NCBI GenBank assembly: GCA_963783245.1 | Contig: CAWAMS010000004.1 | Span: 62,001-126,000 of the forward strand | Length of the DNA stretch: 64,000 nucleotides | Reading direction: 5' to 3' | DNA from: Bog-473 sp963783245 | Lineage (GTDB): Bacteria; Actinomycetota; Acidimicrobiia; Acidimicrobiales; RAAP-2 | Shown: one piece after another, positions 38,438-46,863 of the stretch | Layout of the letters: each line of letters opens with the position of its first letter | Position numbering within the stretch: the stretch's first letter is position 1 | Notes under the pieces: model-generated | What the model was told of the DNA's origin: nothing | Databases searched by the model: none | What the model saw: the letters and a program-made list of their open reading frames with translations, nothing else | Position numbers and translations under genes: made by a program

Positions 38438-39253
38438 TCAGACCTCGCGGCCCACACGAACGAGGATCAGCGAGGCGAGCCGGTTGTCGTTGCCGCCGTC
38501 ACGCACTTCGACCCGGACGAGGTCGTCACCGAGCAGAGTGGCGGTCGCCCGCCCGGGTCCCACGCGGACCGCACTCAGGTAGCGGATGTCGAGGTCGAGG
38601 ACCGGTGCGCTCGTCAGGGATTCTGCCGCCACCTCGGCCAAGAGTCCGAAAAGTCCTCCCTGTAGCGATTGCGAGGCCTGCATGACGAACGCGACCAGCT
38701 CGATCTCCGCTACTCCGGGAGCGACCGTCCGCACGCCCACGAGGTCGGGGAACGAGCTCGTCATCGAGCCCGTGGTGCGCATGCTGCGCAGCAGTTGGGG
38801 GGCGAGGTCCTGGGGGCGGGGTGACGCCATCAACGTCACGAAGCTATGGGCGACAAGGCTCTTCGTCTTTGCGTCCCTGAAGCGAACTTCTCCGGAAACC
38901 GTCGAACGGCCCTGCTTCACGATCTCACCGGCGATCTCGAGCCGATCGCCGCAGTGCGTTGCCACGTTGTGCACCGCGATGTCGAGGGTGACCGCCAGTT
39001 TGGGCGCGGTGGACAGGCATGCGGGGATGCCGACCATGCAATCGGCAATCGTGGCCAGGACCGAGGCTCTGGGCAATCCGGACCCCGGGTACCGCAGGGC
39101 ATCGGTGATGGTGGCATCGCCGACCATGTCGACGTCATTGTCCGCCACGTCGAATCCGAAGGGAATGTCATTGACGAACATCTGGATGGTCCCCGGGGCG
39201 ATCGGCCCTGCGGGTCCGGTCTCCGCGGTCGCGGGATCATCGACTGCGGTCAT
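38438..39253 (-). CDS. PaaI-type thioesterase, double hotdog
   Basis: 271 residues. Two hotdog repeats: the first around GSGLPRASVLATIADCMVGIPACLS and AVTLDIAVHNVATHCGDRLEIAGEIV, the second around VMQASQSLQGGLFGLLAEVAAESLTSA and DLDIRYLSAVRVGPGRATATLLGDD. The Asp in the first and the Gly/Leu helix in the second match acyl-CoA thioesterases. It probably releases CoA from a pathway intermediate, returning a free acid. It lies 35 bases downstream of the CoA-transferase and in the same operon. Confidence 0.82.
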   Translation of the reverse strand: MTAVDDPATAETGPAGPIAPGTIQMFVNDIPFGFDVADNDVDMVGDATITDALRYPGSGLPRASVLATIADCMVGIPACLSTAPKLAVTLDIAVHNVATHCGDRLEIAGEIVKQGRSTVSGEVRFRDAKTKSLVAHSFVTLMASPRPQDLAPQLLRSMRTTGSMTSSFPDLVGVRTVAPGVAEIELVAFVMQASQSLQGGLFGLLAEVAAESLTSAPVLDLDIRYLSAVRVGPGRATATLLGDDLVRVEVRDGGNDNRLASLILVRVGREV

Positions 39254-39288
39254 GGCCCCGGAACATTAGCGCCGCGCCGGGAGCCGAT

Positions 39289-40563
39289 CTACACGGTACC
39301 GGCCGCCTTCAGCTGGGCCAGTTCCTCAGGATCGAGCCCGACCAGGTCGCACCACACCTCCTGATTGTGCTGGCCGAGCGTCGGAGCGGGCGCCGGCGCC
39401 ACAGGCGGCCGCCCATCGATGCGCGGGTAGGGCGCCTGCTGCAGCACCGGTCCGGCGATCGGGTCGACGACGGTGACCAAGTCGCCCCGGGCCGCCATGT
39501 GGGCGTCCGCCAGGATGTCCGCTGCGTCGTAGATGGTGCCGACGGGCACGCCGTGCTCAATGCAGCGGGCCTCGACCTCTTCCGCCGATAGTGCTGCGGC
39601 CCACTTCGCAACGATGTCGTTGATCTCGTCGGACCCAGCGGCCCGCTTGGCCAGTGTCGACCATCGGGGATCGTCGAGGAGGTCGGCGCGCTCCATGGCG
39701 GCGCAGAGCCTCGAGAAGTTGGCGTCGGAGCCCGCCACCACGCAGACGTAGCGTCCGTCTGCCGTCAGGTAGTTGTCCAGAGGCGCGGAGTTGGGGAGGC
39801 GGTTTCCCTCGCGCTGACGAGTGAGCCCGATGCGATCCTGGGCGGCGATCGTCCACTCCAGAATGCGCAGGATGGAGCCGTACAGCGGGGCGTCGACGAC
39901 ACCGCCACGCCCGGTTCCCCCGTCGGCCCGGTCCCGGCGGTACAGCAATGACGTCACCGCGTCAGCGGCGAAGACACCGGTGAGGTAGTCGGACGTGGTG
40001 ACCCCGGGTCGTACCGGTGGACGGTCGGGATACCCGGTCAGATTGAGCAGGCCCCCGTACGCGATGCCCATGCGGTCCAGTCCCGGCCGGCGCGCGTTGG
40101 GGCCGTCCTGACCGAACACACTGATGCGGGCCCAGACGAGTCGCGGATCACAATCGTCCGGACCGATATGCCATGCCTCCATGGTCCCCGGTCGGAAGTT
40201 CTCGCAGACCACGTCGGCGTGCGCCGCCAGGCGCCGGAAGAGAGCTTGCCCCTCGGGACGACGCAGATTGAGTGTGACACCCTTGCGCCCGCGTCCTTCG
40301 ACCGCCCACCACAGGGAGTAGCCGCCGGGCTCGGCGTCACCTTCGTCAGATGTCGCGGCGACGGGGACGGCGTCCCCGTCGAGCTCGATGCCGTCGGTGA
40401 CGAACGGGCCGATGGTGCGCATGAAGTCGCCACCGCGCGGATCCTCCACCTTGATGATCTCCGCCCCCATTTCGCCGAGGAGGCCGGCGCAGAACGGCGC
40501 GCCGATCCGTGTGCCGACGTCGATGACCCGCAGTCCGGCCAACGGCAATGGCTCCTCAGCCAT
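39289..40563 (-). CDS. class III (CaiB/BaiF) CoA-transferase
   Basis: 424 residues. GLRVIDVGTRIGAPFCAGLL and GAEIIKVEDPRGGD at the start, GRKGVTLNLRRPEG, NFRPGTMEAW, and the catalytic-acid segment GGVVDAPLYGSIL with Asp. A loop of acidic and aromatic residues (about 68-90) precedes the nucleotide region. The start overlaps the upstream crotonase by eight bases, so the genes are coupled. Single domain, one of four CoA-transferase genes in the block. Confidence 0.9.
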   Translation of the reverse strand: MAEEPLPLAGLRVIDVGTRIGAPFCAGLLGEMGAEIIKVEDPRGGDFMRTIGPFVTDGIELDGDAVPVAATSDEGDAEPGGYSLWWAVEGRGRKGVTLNLRRPEGQALFRRLAAHADVVCENFRPGTMEAWHIGPDDCDPRLVWARISVFGQDGPNARRPGLDRMGIAYGGLLNLTGYPDRPPVRPGVTTSDYLTGVFAADAVTSLLYRRDRADGGTGRGGVVDAPLYGSILRILEWTIAAQDRIGLTRQREGNRLPNSAPLDNYLTADGRYVCVVAGSDANFSRLCAAMERADLLDDPRWSTLAKRAAGSDEINDIVAKWAAALSAEEVEARCIEHGVPVGTIYDAADILADAHMAARGDLVTVVDPIAGPVLQQAPYPRIDGRPPVAPAPAPTLGQHNQEVWCDLVGLDPEELAQLKAAGTV

Positions 40564-41380
40564 CGCGGTGCTCCGCGAAGACGTCCTTCATGGAGGTCTT
40601 CGACTTGCGCACGTCGAGGGCGTCAAGCGACGTCTTCGTGTTGTGCATCCAGTGGTGGGCCATGAAGTGATACTTCCAAGACTCCTCCTTGCCCATCAGC
40701 GTCGCCGTGTTGTTGATGGTGTCCTTGGTCACCTGGGCCGTGGTCGGTGGGATGAGTGCCACTCGTTCGGCCAGTTCTTTGGTGCGCTCGGCGAGCTCGG
40801 CCGTCGGGACGACCCGGTTGACCATACCGAGTCGCCAGGCCTCCTGGGCGTCGATCTTCTCGCCCGTCCACATGAACTCCTTTGCCTTGCGGATGCCAAG
40901 TTCCCATGGCTCGACGAGGAGCTCGACGCCTGCTGCCGTCATACGCAGGACCGGGTTGGAGAAGACGGCGTCCTCGGCTGCGACGATGAGGTCGCACATG
41001 CAGGCCAGCATGAACCCGGCGGCGACCGCGGCCCCCTGTACGCGGGCAATGGTCGGCTTGCGGAACGAGTAGATGCGCTTGCAGCGCTCGTAATACATCA
41101 CCTGCTCGTGGCGAAATTTGCCCTCGGGCGTCTCGCGGACCTGGGTCCACGGATCCGGCTCGCCCCCGACGAGAGCCTTGAGGTCGTGCCCGGCGGAGAA
41201 ATGCTTGCCGGAGCCGGCCAGGATCACCACCCGCACCTCATCGTCCTCGTCGGCCACGTCGAAGTAGTGGTCGATGCCGTCGATGAGGTCTGTGCTCAGC
41301 GCGTTCGCCGCATTCGGCCGGTTCATGGTGATGGTGGCCACATGACCCACCACCTCATAGAGCACGGTGTCGTCGTTCAT
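40556..41380 (-). CDS. enoyl-CoA hydratase/isomerase family (crotonase)
   Basis: 274 residues. Crotonase motifs: AGSGKHFSAGHDLKAL (oxyanion hole loop 1, about 53-68), RVQGAAVAAGFMLACMCDLI (loop 2), and FSNPVLRMTAAGVELLVEPW. The catalytic Glu pair of canonical hydratases is not obvious, so it may be an isomerase or have another acyl-CoA reaction. The C-terminus (about 220-270) is amphipathic, as in trimeric crotonases. It is 48 bases after the acyl-CoA dehydrogenase and overlaps the CoA-transferase. Confidence 0.88.
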   Translation of the reverse strand: MNDDTVLYEVVGHVATITMNRPNAANALSTDLIDGIDHYFDVADEDDEVRVVILAGSGKHFSAGHDLKALVGGEPDPWTQVRETPEGKFRHEQVMYYERCKRIYSFRKPTIARVQGAAVAAGFMLACMCDLIVAAEDAVFSNPVLRMTAAGVELLVEPWELGIRKAKEFMWTGEKIDAQEAWRLGMVNRVVPTAELAERTKELAERVALIPPTTAQVTKDTINNTATLMGKEESWKYHFMAHHWMHNTKTSLDALDVRKSKTSMKDVFAEHRDG

Positions 41381-41428
41381 GACTGCTGTTCTCCTCTTGT
41401 CCGTTCGTTTTGGAGTGAGGCCCCCGCA

Positions 41429-42613
41429 CTACCGCCGGGCCGGTCGCGGGAGCCCGAGGACGCGCTCGCCGATGACGTTGCGTTGGATCTCATTGGTGCC
41501 GGCCCAGATCGACGACGCCTGGTAGTACAACCAGGAGCGCTGCCAGCGGCCATCGCCGGGATTGTCCTCGGCGCCCTTCCATAACGGTGCGGCGTCACCC
41601 ATGACGGCCATCGCCGTCTCGTGGAAGCGCTTGGACATCTCGCTCCAGTACAACTTGAGGGCGCTGCCTTCGGGACCCGGTTCCAGTCCCTGGGACAGCC
41701 GGCTGACGCTCCGGAGATTGTGGAGTTGGAACAGCCGTATCTCCACATATGCCTGCGCCAGGGCGCCACGGAGCCGTTGGTCGTCGAAGGAACCGTTCTG
41801 CTCGGCCAGACGGAGCAGCTCCTCGAGAAGCTGCATATGGATGACGAGCTGGCGCGGATTGGTGCCCCTTTCGTGCGACAGCGTCGAGTTGGCGACGCGC
41901 CACCCTTCGTGCTCGGGGCCGATCAGCTGGTCCTCGGGCACGAACACGTCGGAGAGGAAGACTTCGTTGAACTCGGCTTCCCCCGTGAGCTGGACGAGCG
42001 GGCGCACGTCGACCCCGGGGTGGTGCATGTCGATGACCAGGTACGAGATCCCCTTGTGCTTGGCTGCCGTGGGGTCACTGCGGGCCAGGCACACGCCCCA
42101 GTCGGCGAATTGGGCATACGAGGTCCAGACCTTCTGCCCGTTCACCAGCCAACCGCCCTCGACCCGATCGGCCCGGGTCTTCAACGAGGCGAGGTCACTT
42201 CCCGCGCCCGGCTCGCTGAAGAGCTGACACCAGAGGTCATCGGCGGTGCGTATGCGCGACAACCACCGGCCTTGCTGCGCTTCGGTCCCACACGCCAAGA
42301 GGGTGGGCGCGGCGAGATTGAGCCCGATCCGCCCCACCATCTCGGGGGCGCGGGCGCGTGCGAGCTCCTCCTGGACGATGAAGTGCTCGGCCGGACCGGC
42401 CCCCCGGCCACCGTAGGACTCGGGCCATGCCACCCCCACCCAACCGCCTGCGGCCAGTGATGCCTGCCAGGTGCGCAGGAACGCGACCTCCTCACCGAGG
42501 TCTTCGAAGCGCGGCGGCAGGCCCTTGCCGTATTCCCACGGCAAGTTCTCCACGAGCCAGGTGCGCACTTCCTGCCTGAATGCCTCTTGTTCCGGCGTGG
42601 GGGTGAGGTCCAC
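41429..42613 (-). CDS. acyl-CoA dehydrogenase (FadE-type)
   Basis: 394 residues from a GTG. N-terminal helical domain, then FSEPGAGSDLASLKTRA and GWLVNGQKVWTSYAQFADWG (the middle beta domain contacting FAD), and C-terminal SSIWAGTNEIQRNVIGERVL, the family ending. FAD-dependent alpha,beta-dehydrogenation of an acyl-CoA. It starts back to back with another dehydrogenase gene 42 bases away, as in heteromeric FadE pairs. Heads the operon running down to 36859. Confidence 0.93.
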   Translation of the reverse strand: MDLTPTPEQEAFRQEVRTWLVENLPWEYGKGLPPRFEDLGEEVAFLRTWQASLAAGGWVGVAWPESYGGRGAGPAEHFIVQEELARARAPEMVGRIGLNLAAPTLLACGTEAQQGRWLSRIRTADDLWCQLFSEPGAGSDLASLKTRADRVEGGWLVNGQKVWTSYAQFADWGVCLARSDPTAAKHKGISYLVIDMHHPGVDVRPLVQLTGEAEFNEVFLSDVFVPEDQLIGPEHEGWRVANSTLSHERGTNPRQLVIHMQLLEELLRLAEQNGSFDDQRLRGALAQAYVEIRLFQLHNLRSVSRLSQGLEPGPEGSALKLYWSEMSKRFHETAMAVMGDAAPLWKGAEDNPGDGRWQRSWLYYQASSIWAGTNEIQRNVIGERVLGLPRPARR

Positions 42614-42642
42614 GAATTTCAGCTTCGCACACCATGTCGCCC

Positions 42643-42648
42643 TACCAT
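42643..42648 (+). promoter_or_regulatory. -10 of a leaderless promoter
   Basis: TACCAT is followed by exactly 7 bases and the ATG at 42656, so transcription should begin at or next to the start codon. No ribosome-binding site is present for this gene, and only 42 bases separate it from the divergent dehydrogenase start, as expected for a leaderless transcript. Confidence 0.45.
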
Positions 42649-42655
42649 GACGTCA

Positions 42656-43738
42656 ATGGACTTCGAACTGTCGCCCGACCAGGTTGCCCTCCAAGAAGCA
42701 GCACGTGACCTTTTGGACGACCGCGCCGGGCACGACCAGGTGCGGGCGCATCTCGCCTCGGGCCAGCCCTACGACGAGAGCCTCTGGAAGGCGCTCTCAG
42801 AACAGGGCTGGCTGGGAATTGCCCTGGCCGAGGCGGATGGCGGTGTCGGCCTGGGTTGGGTCGAGGCAGCGATCCTGCTCGAACAGATCGGTCGCCACAC
42901 GGCCCCGGTCCCCTTTCTGCCCAGCTTGCTGGCGGTGACCGTTCTCTCCGCCGCCGAGCAGCCCTCGCCGGAACGGGTGGCCGCACTCTCGTCCGGCGAG
43001 CGCATCGGGTGCGTGGCCTGGAGCAAGCATGCCGATGCAGTGGTCGCCGAGCGGGTGGGAGACGGGTGGACCGTGTCGGGCCGGATCGGGCCGGTCGAGG
43101 GGGCCGCGGTGGCGGACATTGCCGTCGTCGTCACGTCGGCCGGTGTCCTGGCCGTCGAGCTGGAAGCGGTCGGGCGCCCGCCGGCCGAGCCGGCGATGGA
43201 CGGCACCCGGGTGCTCTCCTGGCTGCATTTCGAAGGGACGCCCGCCACGTACCTCGGGGGTGCCGAATTGGCGAGCGAGATCGTGGACCGTGGGGCCATC
43301 GCCGCCGCCGCGGAAATCCTGGGTGGTTCCGATCGGGTGCTCGAGATGGCCGTGCAGTACGCCAAGGACCGCGTCCAATTCGATCAGCCGATCGGCAGTT
43401 TCCAGGCCATCAAGCACCGGTGTGCCGACATGGTGGTCGACGTGGAGGGGATGCGCTCGGCCACCTGGTATGCGGCCTGGGCCATTTCGGCCGGGGATCC
43501 CGATGCGTCCGCTGCCGCGTCGACGACGAAGGTGTGGAGCTCGGATGCCGCGAAACGTGTGATGGCGTCAGGGCTACAGGTGCACGGCGGTATCGGCTTC
43601 ACCTGGGAGCACGATCTCCACCTCTATATGAAGCGGTCGCAGTTCGATCGGCTGAACTTCGGCGACGCCGGCTTCCATCGCGAGCGTTTGGCGGGCCTCT
43701 TGCGGTCACGCCTGCTGAGCGGCAGCAGCGTCTTTTGA
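42656..43738 (+). CDS. acyl-CoA dehydrogenase (FadE-type), divergent partner
   Basis: 360 residues from ATG 42656 (MDFELSPDQVALQEAARDLL); an in-frame ATG at 42647 overlaps the -10. The FAD-binding C-terminal domain is clear: VQYAKDRVQFDQPIGSFQAI, KHRCADMVVDVEGMRSATWY, and LQVHGGIGFTWEHDLHLYMK. The middle region (about 130-215) is shortened and rich in Ala/Val, unlike the canonical SEPxxGSD segment, so this is the less canonical partner of an alpha/beta pair. Followed after 61 bases by an acyl-CoA ligase. Confidence 0.9.
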   Translation: MDFELSPDQVALQEAARDLLDDRAGHDQVRAHLASGQPYDESLWKALSEQGWLGIALAEADGGVGLGWVEAAILLEQIGRHTAPVPFLPSLLAVTVLSAAEQPSPERVAALSSGERIGCVAWSKHADAVVAERVGDGWTVSGRIGPVEGAAVADIAVVVTSAGVLAVELEAVGRPPAEPAMDGTRVLSWLHFEGTPATYLGGAELASEIVDRGAIAAAAEILGGSDRVLEMAVQYAKDRVQFDQPIGSFQAIKHRCADMVVDVEGMRSATWYAAWAISAGDPDASAAASTTKVWSSDAAKRVMASGLQVHGGIGFTWEHDLHLYMKRSQFDRLNFGDAGFHRERLAGLLRSRLLSGSSVF

Positions 43739-43799
43739 CGCATGCCTCCACCGGAGGCCTACATAGGATGACGGGCTCATCGAGACGCGGGAGCGGGCA

Positions 43800-45287
43800 A
43801 TGACGCAGGGAAAGGCAATGGGCCGCGTGCTCGACGACGTCGTGGCTCTGGACCCCGACCGCGCCGCCCTCATCATCGACGACGTCGCCACGAGCTACGC
43901 CGCCCTCGAGGGGGCGATCGCCGACGCGGCCGCGGGATTGGCCGCCGCCGGCATTCAGCGCGGTTGGCGCATCCCCCTGGTGGACGACGCCAGCGTGCTC
44001 GCCGTTGCCGCGCTGCTGGGCGCCACGCGGGTCGGGGCGTCGACGGCACTGATGAACCCGCGTCTGACGGGTGGGGAATTGACGGTGCTGATGCAGGCGG
44101 CCGGGACGGCGTCGGCCGGGGTCGTCGGAGCCGGCTACTCGGCTGTCGCTGCGGAGGCGGGGATCCTCCCGACATTGGGCGCGGGCGAGCTCTTGAGGGG
44201 GCACGGCGACGCGCCGCCGGCCTGGGCCGTGCCGGAACCCGGCGACGATGCGGTCGTGCTGTTCACCAGCGGGACAACCGGCACACCGAAGGCGGTGCCG
44301 CTCACCCATGGCGTGGTGGCGCCGCGGATCACCGCGTTCGCGCCCGAGGTGGAACCGGTCCCTTCGGTATCGATCATGTCGGTGCCCCTCGTGCACATCG
44401 GCGGGATGCTGGGCCTGCTGGTGGCTCTGGCGAAAGGATCGACCACGGTGGTCCTGAGGCGATTCGATGCGGGCGAATGGCTGGCGTTGGTACAGCGCCA
44501 TCGCGTCACCACCGCGTTCTTGGTCCCGACGATGTTGTACCGGATTCTGGAGCACCCCAACTTCGCGACCACGGATCTCAGCTCGTTGGTGAGCCTCTCC
44601 TATGGGGCCGCCCCGGCGACGCCCGATCTGATCCGGCGGACCATGGATGCCCTCCCCGGGGTGGGACTGATGAACACGTTCGGCCAGACCGAGACCATGG
44701 GTTCCATCACCGCCCTCGGTCCCGGCGATCACCCGCCTGAGCGGCTGGCCTCGGTCGGCAAGCCGCTCCCGGGCGTCGTGGTGCGGATCGTCCACCCCAT
44801 CACAGGCGAAGATGTGGAGACGGGGACGGTCGGGGAGCTCTGGGTGCGCAGCGACGTGGCGGTCGTGCCGTCCTCGCCGTCCGACGACGGCACGACCCCG
44901 TCCGGCTGGTTCCGCACGGGCGACATGGTCTCGGCCGACGAGGAGGGTTACCTCTTTCCCGCCGGGCGCATGTCGGACACCATCAACCGGGGAGGGGAGA
45001 AGTTCGCACCCTCAGAGGTGGAGGACGTCGTACGGGCGCACCCGGCTGTACGCGATGTGGCCGCCGTCGGCGTCACCGATCCCGAAATGGGTCACCGGGT
45101 CGGTGTGGCGGTCGTCGTCAGTGAGCCGCTCGACATTGCTGCGCTCCGGGCCTTCTCCCGGGGGCGTATCGCCAATTTCAAGCAGCCCGAACTGCTTTTG
45201 GTCGTGGACGAGCTGCCGCTCACCGACTTCGGAAAGGTGGATCGCAAGGATCTGCGTGCCCGGTTTGCGGCCCAGGTGACCTCGTAA
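43800..45287 (+). CDS. AMP-forming acyl-CoA ligase
   Basis: 495 residues. P-loop LFTSGTTGTPKAVPLTH (156-164 core), adenylation motifs FGQTETMGSITALG and SGWFRTGDMVSADEEGYLFP, and a C-terminal catalytic Lys in DFGKVDRKDLRARF. Converts a carboxylic acid, ATP and CoA into an acyl-CoA through an acyl-adenylate. It probably activates the imported substrate. It follows the dehydrogenase and precedes a substrate-binding protein after 330 bases. Unlike the other two ligases in the window, it keeps the usual Lys. Confidence 0.93.
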   Translation: MTQGKAMGRVLDDVVALDPDRAALIIDDVATSYAALEGAIADAAAGLAAAGIQRGWRIPLVDDASVLAVAALLGATRVGASTALMNPRLTGGELTVLMQAAGTASAGVVGAGYSAVAAEAGILPTLGAGELLRGHGDAPPAWAVPEPGDDAVVLFTSGTTGTPKAVPLTHGVVAPRITAFAPEVEPVPSVSIMSVPLVHIGGMLGLLVALAKGSTTVVLRRFDAGEWLALVQRHRVTTAFLVPTMLYRILEHPNFATTDLSSLVSLSYGAAPATPDLIRRTMDALPGVGLMNTFGQTETMGSITALGPGDHPPERLASVGKPLPGVVVRIVHPITGEDVETGTVGELWVRSDVAVVPSSPSDDGTTPSGWFRTGDMVSADEEGYLFPAGRMSDTINRGGEKFAPSEVEDVVRAHPAVRDVAAVGVTDPEMGHRVGVAVVVSEPLDIAALRAFSRGRIANFKQPELLLVVDELPLTDFGKVDRKDLRARFAAQVTS

Positions 45288-45619
45288 AGATCGAGGTTCG
45301 TCGTTCTTGTCACCCGACCGACATCCTTGACTTGTATTCTTCATACTGATAGAACTCAAAGCTTCCCCCCTGGGTGGGATGGAGGCGGGGGAGAACGCCA
45401 ACGGCGTGGAGCCGGTGTGTGTGACGCCTCACGTAGAACAAATGGCGGATGTGCGTTGTTGCTGTAATTCTTCGCGCTATCTGCGCGCGATTGTATTTCG
45501 CTAGTGTGACAGTACCAACAGGGCCGACGGTGTTCGGCGGGAAAGATCGGCTGGTGGACAAGCCGGCGGTCGTAGGGGCCTTCGGCCACGCCGACCGACA
45601 CGACAAAAAAGGGGAACTC
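45288..45619 (+). promoter_or_regulatory. promoter region before a substrate-binding protein
   Basis: About 330 bases without a gene. TTGACT (45327-45332), a 17-base spacer and TAGAAC (45350-45355) form a possible promoter. Around 45342 a short ATACTGA resembles half of the PadR palindrome but lacks the second arm. A small inverted repeat CGGCT/AGCCG lies near 45550-45570. AAGGGG before the GTG at 45620 is the ribosome-binding site. No other structure is convincing. Confidence 0.35.
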
Positions 45620-46846
45620 GTGAATCGGTTCACGAAGCTGTGCACAGGGGTGGCGTCGGGTTTGATGCTCGTCGGAACCATCGTCGTCGGAGGGGTGGGA
45701 GGGACCGGAGCCGCATCGGCGAGCGGTTCCCTGGCGCCCATCAAGGTGGGAGAGGTGTGCAGCTGTACCGGGCCACTGGCTTCCAGCATCATCGTGGGTC
45801 CGCCGGCGTACGCTGCGTGGGCCAGCTACACCAACGCCCATGGCGGCATCGACGGGCACAAGGTGCAGGTCATCGAGGTCGATGACACCTACAACCCCAC
45901 GACATCACTGACCGAGGTCAAGAAGCTCATCGCCGAGGACCACGTGGTGGCCATCGTCGACTCATCCGACGTCGACGCAGCGTGGAGCAAGTACGTCGAC
46001 TCGACGGGTGTGCCCGTCGTGGGCGGCGGTTCCTCCGGCATCCTCGAGACGACCGACCCGAACTGGTTCGCCGTGGGACAGACCCTCGATGACTACTTCA
46101 TCAACTTCATCGATGCCGCCAAGAAGGTCGGCGCCTCCAACATGGGCGAGTTCTACTGCGCCGAGGCGGCAACCTGCCAGGAGGGCGTGGCACCCTTCGA
46201 AGCCACGGCCAAGAAGGTGAACGAGCAGGTCGGGTATGTCACCCAGGTGTCATTCTCAGCGCCCAACTACGACGCACAGTGCCTGGCGGCCAAGCAGGCG
46301 GGTGTGCAGGCGCTGACTGTGGCCGACGCCGTCTCGGTGGTCGAGGCAGTGGCCAATGACTGCCAGAAGCAGGGTTACACGCCGTGGCAGATCGCGCTCG
46401 ACGGGGCTGTGGCGGAGTCGTTCCAGACGGCACCGGGACTCTCCAATCACTTCATCGGTTCGGAGCCGGACCTGCCGTTCTTCTCGACCTCGTCAGCGGC
46501 CAAGCAGATGAACGCCATCTTGAAGAAGTACGCCGACAAGACCACCCTCGAGTCGCCGAACTACAACGAGCAGGCCACGCAGATGTACCTTTCCGGACCG
46601 TTGCTGGCCACCGCGATCGAGAAGAGCGGTCACGGCAGCGACAGCACCATCACCTCGGCGGACATCAAAGACGGCCTCTACGCGTTCCACAACGAAACCC
46701 TGGGCGGCATGGCGCCTCCGTTGAACTTCAAGAAGGGCCAGCCCAACCCGGTCGACTGCTGGTACTGGATCCGGATCCAGAACGGCAAGTTCACGACGCC
46801 CTATGGTGTGACGCCGACCTGCGTGAAGCCGCCTAAGATCAGCTGA
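45620..46846 (+). CDS. branched-chain-type periplasmic substrate-binding protein
   Basis: 408 residues from GTG 45620. Signal peptide MNRFTKLCTGVASGLMLVGT and the following Gly-rich stretch, with likely cleavage near ASASGS about residue 36; mature start APIKVGEVCSCTGPLASSII has a type-1 binding-protein fold, with GGIDGHKVQVIEVDD and VVAIVDSSDVDAAWSKY. Cys residues in CSCTG may form a disulphide rather than a lipid anchor. First gene of a cluster with the amidohydrolase and the CoA-transferase, 17 bases downstream. Likely feeds the fused LivHM importer about 10 kb away. Confidence 0.9.
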   Translation: MNRFTKLCTGVASGLMLVGTIVVGGVGGTGAASASGSLAPIKVGEVCSCTGPLASSIIVGPPAYAAWASYTNAHGGIDGHKVQVIEVDDTYNPTTSLTEVKKLIAEDHVVAIVDSSDVDAAWSKYVDSTGVPVVGGGSSGILETTDPNWFAVGQTLDDYFINFIDAAKKVGASNMGEFYCAEAATCQEGVAPFEATAKKVNEQVGYVTQVSFSAPNYDAQCLAAKQAGVQALTVADAVSVVEAVANDCQKQGYTPWQIALDGAVAESFQTAPGLSNHFIGSEPDLPFFSTSSAAKQMNAILKKYADKTTLESPNYNEQATQMYLSGPLLATAIEKSGHGSDSTITSADIKDGLYAFHNETLGGMAPPLNFKKGQPNPVDCWYWIRIQNGKFTTPYGVTPTCVKPPKIS

Positions 46847-46863
46847 CGAAGAAGGGGGTAGCC

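Noticed and set aside
40388..41584. Rightward frame opposite the crotonase
   Set aside because: It is the antisense of a clear enoyl-CoA hydratase and shows no coherent domain.
45336..45350. PadR operator before the second substrate-binding protein
   Set aside because: Only half of the palindrome (ATACTGA) is present and there is no second arm.
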